Positions 39,549-42,447 of a DNA stretch of 42,447 bases are shown here, one piece after another (the first letter of the stretch is position 1; each line of letters begins with the position of its first letter). Position numbers and translations under genes: made by a program. This DNA comes from Clostridia bacterium (lineage in GTDB: Bacteria > Bacillota > Clostridia > JAQVDB01). Where the stretch lies: contig JAQVDB010000010.1 in assembly GCA_028698525.1 (NCBI GenBank), positions 1 through 42,447 on the forward strand. The letters run 5' to 3'. The notes below the pieces were generated by a model. The model was not told the DNA's origin and did no database searches. It worked only from the letters and a program-made list of their open reading frames with translations.

Positions 39549-42447
39549 TCAATTGTTTTTTTCATAAATCTCTCTTGCTATTTTAGGTGATATTTGTTGC
39601 GGTATCATACTTGGCTTGCCTAAATAAAATCCCTGTACATAATCCACTCCAAATTCAATCAATGTATGCATTTCAGCCTTAGTCTCTATACCTTCAGCGA
39701 TAGTTTTGATATGCCTATTCTTTGCGTATGACAAAAGATTTTTAAAAAGCTCTTGCCTATTCGAATCACTATCAATATCTCGGATAATTGTCATATCAAT
39801 TTTTACAAAAGAAGGAGAAAAAACAAGAAGTGCAATTTCACTATTGTATCCTGAACCAAAATCATCCAATGCCAACTGGCTATTCCAACGCACAACATTA
39901 TGCTGTTTTTTCTTTGTAACCTGCTCATTTTCAGTAATCTCAACTACTATCCGATGTAAATCAGATTTATACCGGTTTTCAAAAAGTTGTAAATCTTCGT
40001 CTGATAATATATAGTTGGGAATCGAGTTAATAAATATTTTAGCGTCACCAAAAGCCTTTCTTTGCTCTTCAAATGCTTCCATAGCCTTAAACCACACAAT
40101 ACGTTCAATATCGTATAGCTTTGATTGAGAATGGGCCAATTTAATAATATCTATAGGAAACTTTAGTGTATCTATCTGAGGTCGCATAAGTGCTTCATAT
40201 GCAAATACGCTCCCGTTTTTTGCATCTACAATAGGCTGAAACACAAACTCCACCAATTCTTCATCAATAAAACGGTTGAGTTTTTCCTTGTCATGTAAAA
40301 GAAAAGAATTTTTATTATAACTTTCTCTATTGAATTCACCAATCTTCCCCTTCACATTGTTTTTAATCTGATACATAGCAAAATCGGAATATTTAATAAG
40401 CTCATCATAACTTTCTGAATCATCAGGATACCAGGCCATGCCTACCGAAGCCCTGATACGAAAGACAGCGCCATCAGGCATACACATAGTAGTGTTATAG
40501 AGTTTCTCTTGCATTATCTCCACTATCTCCCTTATTTCCTGCTTGCTTTGATATCCATAAATAAATGCGTAAAACTCATCCCCTGACATTCTGGCGACAA
40601 TACTATTATAAACTTTCAGCTCGCTCAAAGTTTTAGCTGCAGCCTTAATATACTGATCACCATAATCATGTCCATAGGTGTCGTTAATATATTTTAGATT
40701 ATCCAGATCCCACATGACAGATGCGGCAATTTTGATGTCTCCCTCGTGCAGCTTTTTTGTTACTTGCATTTGAAATGCCCGACGATTAATGAGACCTGTA
40801 AGCAAGTCATGGTCTCGCTCATACTCTATTTTGCGCTTATCCTTAATTTCCCTAGTTGCATCTTCCAAAATTCCCAATATCTTATCGCTATCTTGCTGTA
40901 TTTTTAACCGTATCCATGTAATCGAGCCATCCTCTCTTTGATAACGATATATATCTTCTAAATCATGTTCAGGATGCTTTTTAATGTTTTTTAATATATT
41001 ATGAAAATATTCTGAAGAAATATAGCTGGATTCCCTGTCATCTGTTTCAATCCCTACAATATTAAAAAATGCAGATGTACAAAAAACTTTATCTTCACTT
41101 AAATCATGCTCAAAAGCACCTATAGGTATGTTCACCATCCCAATAATCCGAGACAGTCTAGATGCGGAATCCGCTACTTTACTACTCATCGCCTCAATAG
41201 CTAAGGCTAGATCATCTATCTCTGTAATATTAGTTTTTTCTAGCACAATAGCTTCTTCAGGGTTGCTGGCTCCTAACTCCCTTACCAATGAAGTGATTGG
41301 CTTGACAAACCACATGCCGGCAAAAATTACTCCTATTATTCCTACAACAAGGGTTACAAAAAGTGCTATCATGACAAATAATTTTATATTTTTTGTAGGT
41401 TTTAACAAGCTATTCTCATCCACAACACCTGCCAATACCCAATTATCATTTTCAAAGGGGGTATTGGTATTATATAGTTTCAAACGATGAATACAGCCGT
41501 ATATAGTTTCACTTGTTCGATCTGTTTGTAACTTATAGATATTAGCATATCTTGGATCTTGTTTAAAAACTATTTGAGATTCATCCCCCACAAACTTTTT
41601 AAACATAGGACCACTGGAGAGCACATTTTCAAACGCCATATCTTCTTCATCCCATATACCTAAAAGGTATACCCCTTGTTTATTACCTACTATTTCATCA
41701 AAATAAAGCATCTTACGTAAATAATCTAAAGTCAAGTCAATCCCAATAACCCCATAGGGATTCCCCTTCTCATCGATGAGTGGAACGGAATATGTAATAA
41801 CTTCCACATCATACTCATCCAATTTGAAAGGTCTGCTCCAATATCCTAAGTCGCTAATGGCAGCATCTGGATGTTCCTTAGCAGCCCACATAGTTTTATA
41901 GTAGAAATCAAAATTATCGTCCTCCTCTGATAATATAAATTGAGGCATCCAACTTCTCCCTAAACAAATACCAGCTTTTCTCGCCACTGCTGAAGGCCCT
42001 ATCTCCATAATAAGATCAGAATTATCGTTAGGATTAAATAGAGGGTCTAAATCTCTAATATATATCCCCGGACACTGTTCCCCATTTTCCCCGTTTAACA
42101 CAATAAAAGCACCGGTAACCATGCGTTGCCTGATCACAAATATAGCGTCCTCAACTACCCTCTCTAAAAACTCATATGCTAAATCCTGCTCTTGTTGGAA
42201 CTTGGAGTTATTTATATCTTTTTCTTGCAAAAATGAGTTAATTTTCCCTTGAATATCATGTTCAAATTTTGCAAGATTTGACCACCTTTGAATAGCCTCA
42301 TTCTGCAAATAGTTTTTTCGACCAGTCACACGTTGATTTAATATTTCAAATGAATTGTTGTTAAGCTCCTCTATTGTGCCTCCATATAAAATAACACCTG
42401 CAAACACCAACGCCTGGACAAATAAAACTGCAAGCATAACAAATAAC
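39549..42447 (-). CDS. Cache-HAMP-PAS-GGDEF-EAL cyclic-di-GMP protein, start outside the window
   Basis: A large sensor of cyclic-di-GMP turnover. Residue numbers count from the first ATG inside the window (42437). A first membrane helix (1-20) is followed by an extracellular double-Cache-type domain (about 25-345), a second helix (about 352-376), a HAMP-like linker, a PAS domain (about 430-535), a GGDEF domain (about 540-705) and an EAL domain (about 720-960). The GGDEF signature is MSGDEF (617-622), with the key acidic residues kept and no RxxD inhibitory site at the usual position. The EAL set is complete: E748 (YEALMR), E834, D858/D859 (DDFGSGY), K879, E915. So phosphodiesterase activity is likely and cyclase possible. 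The ATG at 42437 lacks a ribosome site and the frame stays open to the edge, so the true start is probably outside. Confidence 0.9.
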   Translation of the reverse strand, partial: LFVMLAVLFVQALVFAGVILYGGTIEELNNNSFEILNQRVTGRKNYLQNEAIQRWSNLAKFEHDIQGKINSFLQEKDINNSKFQQEQDLAYEFLERVVEDAIFVIRQRMVTGAFIVLNGENGEQCPGIYIRDLDPLFNPNDNSDLIMEIGPSAVARKAGICLGRSWMPQFILSEEDDNFDFYYKTMWAAKEHPDAAISDLGYWSRPFKLDEYDVEVITYSVPLIDEKGNPYGVIGIDLTLDYLRKMLYFDEIVGNKQGVYLLGIWDEEDMAFENVLSSGPMFKKFVGDESQIVFKQDPRYANIYKLQTDRTSETIYGCIHRLKLYNTNTPFENDNWVLAGVVDENSLLKPTKNIKLFVMIALFVTLVVGIIGVIFAGMWFVKPITSLVRELGASNPEEAIVLEKTNITEIDDLALAIEAMSSKVADSASRLSRIIGMVNIPIGAFEHDLSEDKVFCTSAFFNIVGIETDDRESSYISSEYFHNILKNIKKHPEHDLEDIYRYQREDGSITWIRLKIQQDSDKILGILEDATREIKDKRKIEYERDHDLLTGLINRRAFQMQVTKKLHEGDIKIAASVMWDLDNLKYINDTYGHDYGDQYIKAAAKTLSELKVYNSIVARMSGDEFYAFIYGYQSKQEIREIVEIMQEKLYNTTMCMPDGAVFRIRASVGMAWYPDDSESYDELIKYSDFAMYQIKNNVKGKIGEFNRESYNKNSFLLHDKEKLNRFIDEELVEFVFQPIVDAKNGSVFAYEALMRPQIDTLKFPIDIIKLAHSQSKLYDIERIVWFKAMEAFEEQRKAFGDAKIFINSIPNYILSDEDLQLFENRYKSDLHRIVVEITENEQVTKKKQHNVVRWNSQLALDDFGSGYNSEIALLVFSPSFVKIDMTIIRDIDSDSNRQELFKNLLSYAKNRHIKTIAEGIETKAEMHTLIEFGVDYVQGFYLGKPSMIPQQISPKIAREIYEKNN

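Overview
The window looks like chromosome from an endospore-forming, low-GC Gram-positive bacterium of the class Clostridia. The intergenic DNA is very AT-rich. Ribosome sites are strong AGGAGG-type with frequent TTG and GTG starts. There is a spore photoproduct lyase, a SleL/YaaH-type spore-cortex glucosaminidase, an L-lactate dehydrogenase, an NAD-type malic enzyme and many intrinsic terminators. I cannot name the genus from sequence alone. No rRNA, tRNA or CRISPR array was seen.

Layout. 1-3,961: the first codons of a gene leaving the left edge, a ROK-family regulator, a DegT-type aminotransferase and lactate dehydrogenase, all on the minus strand. 4,175-5,200: spore photoproduct lyase (plus). 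5,215-9,941: minus-strand operons for Lrp regulator + class I aminotransferase + rhomboid protease with TPRs, a small membrane protein + UPF0145 protein, and a LysM/GH18 spore-lytic enzyme. 10,201-11,397: a CPA2-type antiporter (plus), convergent through one shared terminator with a minus-strand PPC - YjbQ - PRC-barrel operon. That operon is preceded by a possible short RNA driven by an ECF-sigma-like promoter. 13,335-16,160: a large lipoprotein of three transglutaminase-like units, only the last with a full catalytic triad. 16,183-20,743: phosphoglucomutase, PspC protein, glycosyltransferase, Nudix and AAC(3)-family genes. 21,049-22,398: a LysM-G5-M23 peptidoglycan hydrolase with four 11-bp-spaced WalR/PhoP-like boxes in its promoter.

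22,625-26,158 holds asparaginase, a creatininase-family amidohydrolase and an NCS1 permease, with conspicuous hairpins between the genes and a 40-bp tandem repeat upstream of the permease. This may be an uptake-and-amide-hydrolysis route for a nitrogen compound. 26,719-29,924: malic enzyme, an SDR dehydrogenase and a divergent AraC regulator. 29,916-31,971: a thioredoxin-domain (YyaL/DUF255) gene broken by a 19-nt insertion just before its CxxC motif.

32,112-38,463: a complete type I restriction-modification operon (hsdM-hsdS-hsdR). Its hsdS carries a 46-bp, in-phase direct repeat at the start of each half. Next to it lies about 1 kb of decayed DNA: a DUF2268-like protease pseudogene with two in-frame TAA codons and an ISL3-family transposase fragment, a typical accessory-island margin. 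39,549 to the right edge: a Cache-PAS-GGDEF-EAL cyclic-di-GMP protein whose start lies outside the window.

The most notable points are the spore photoproduct lyase with Ser where the Bacillus enzymes have the catalytic H-donor Cys, the triple transglutaminase lipoprotein with two dead units, the possible small RNA upstream of the PPC operon, the WalR/PhoP-like box array, and the creatininase/permease/asparaginase cluster.
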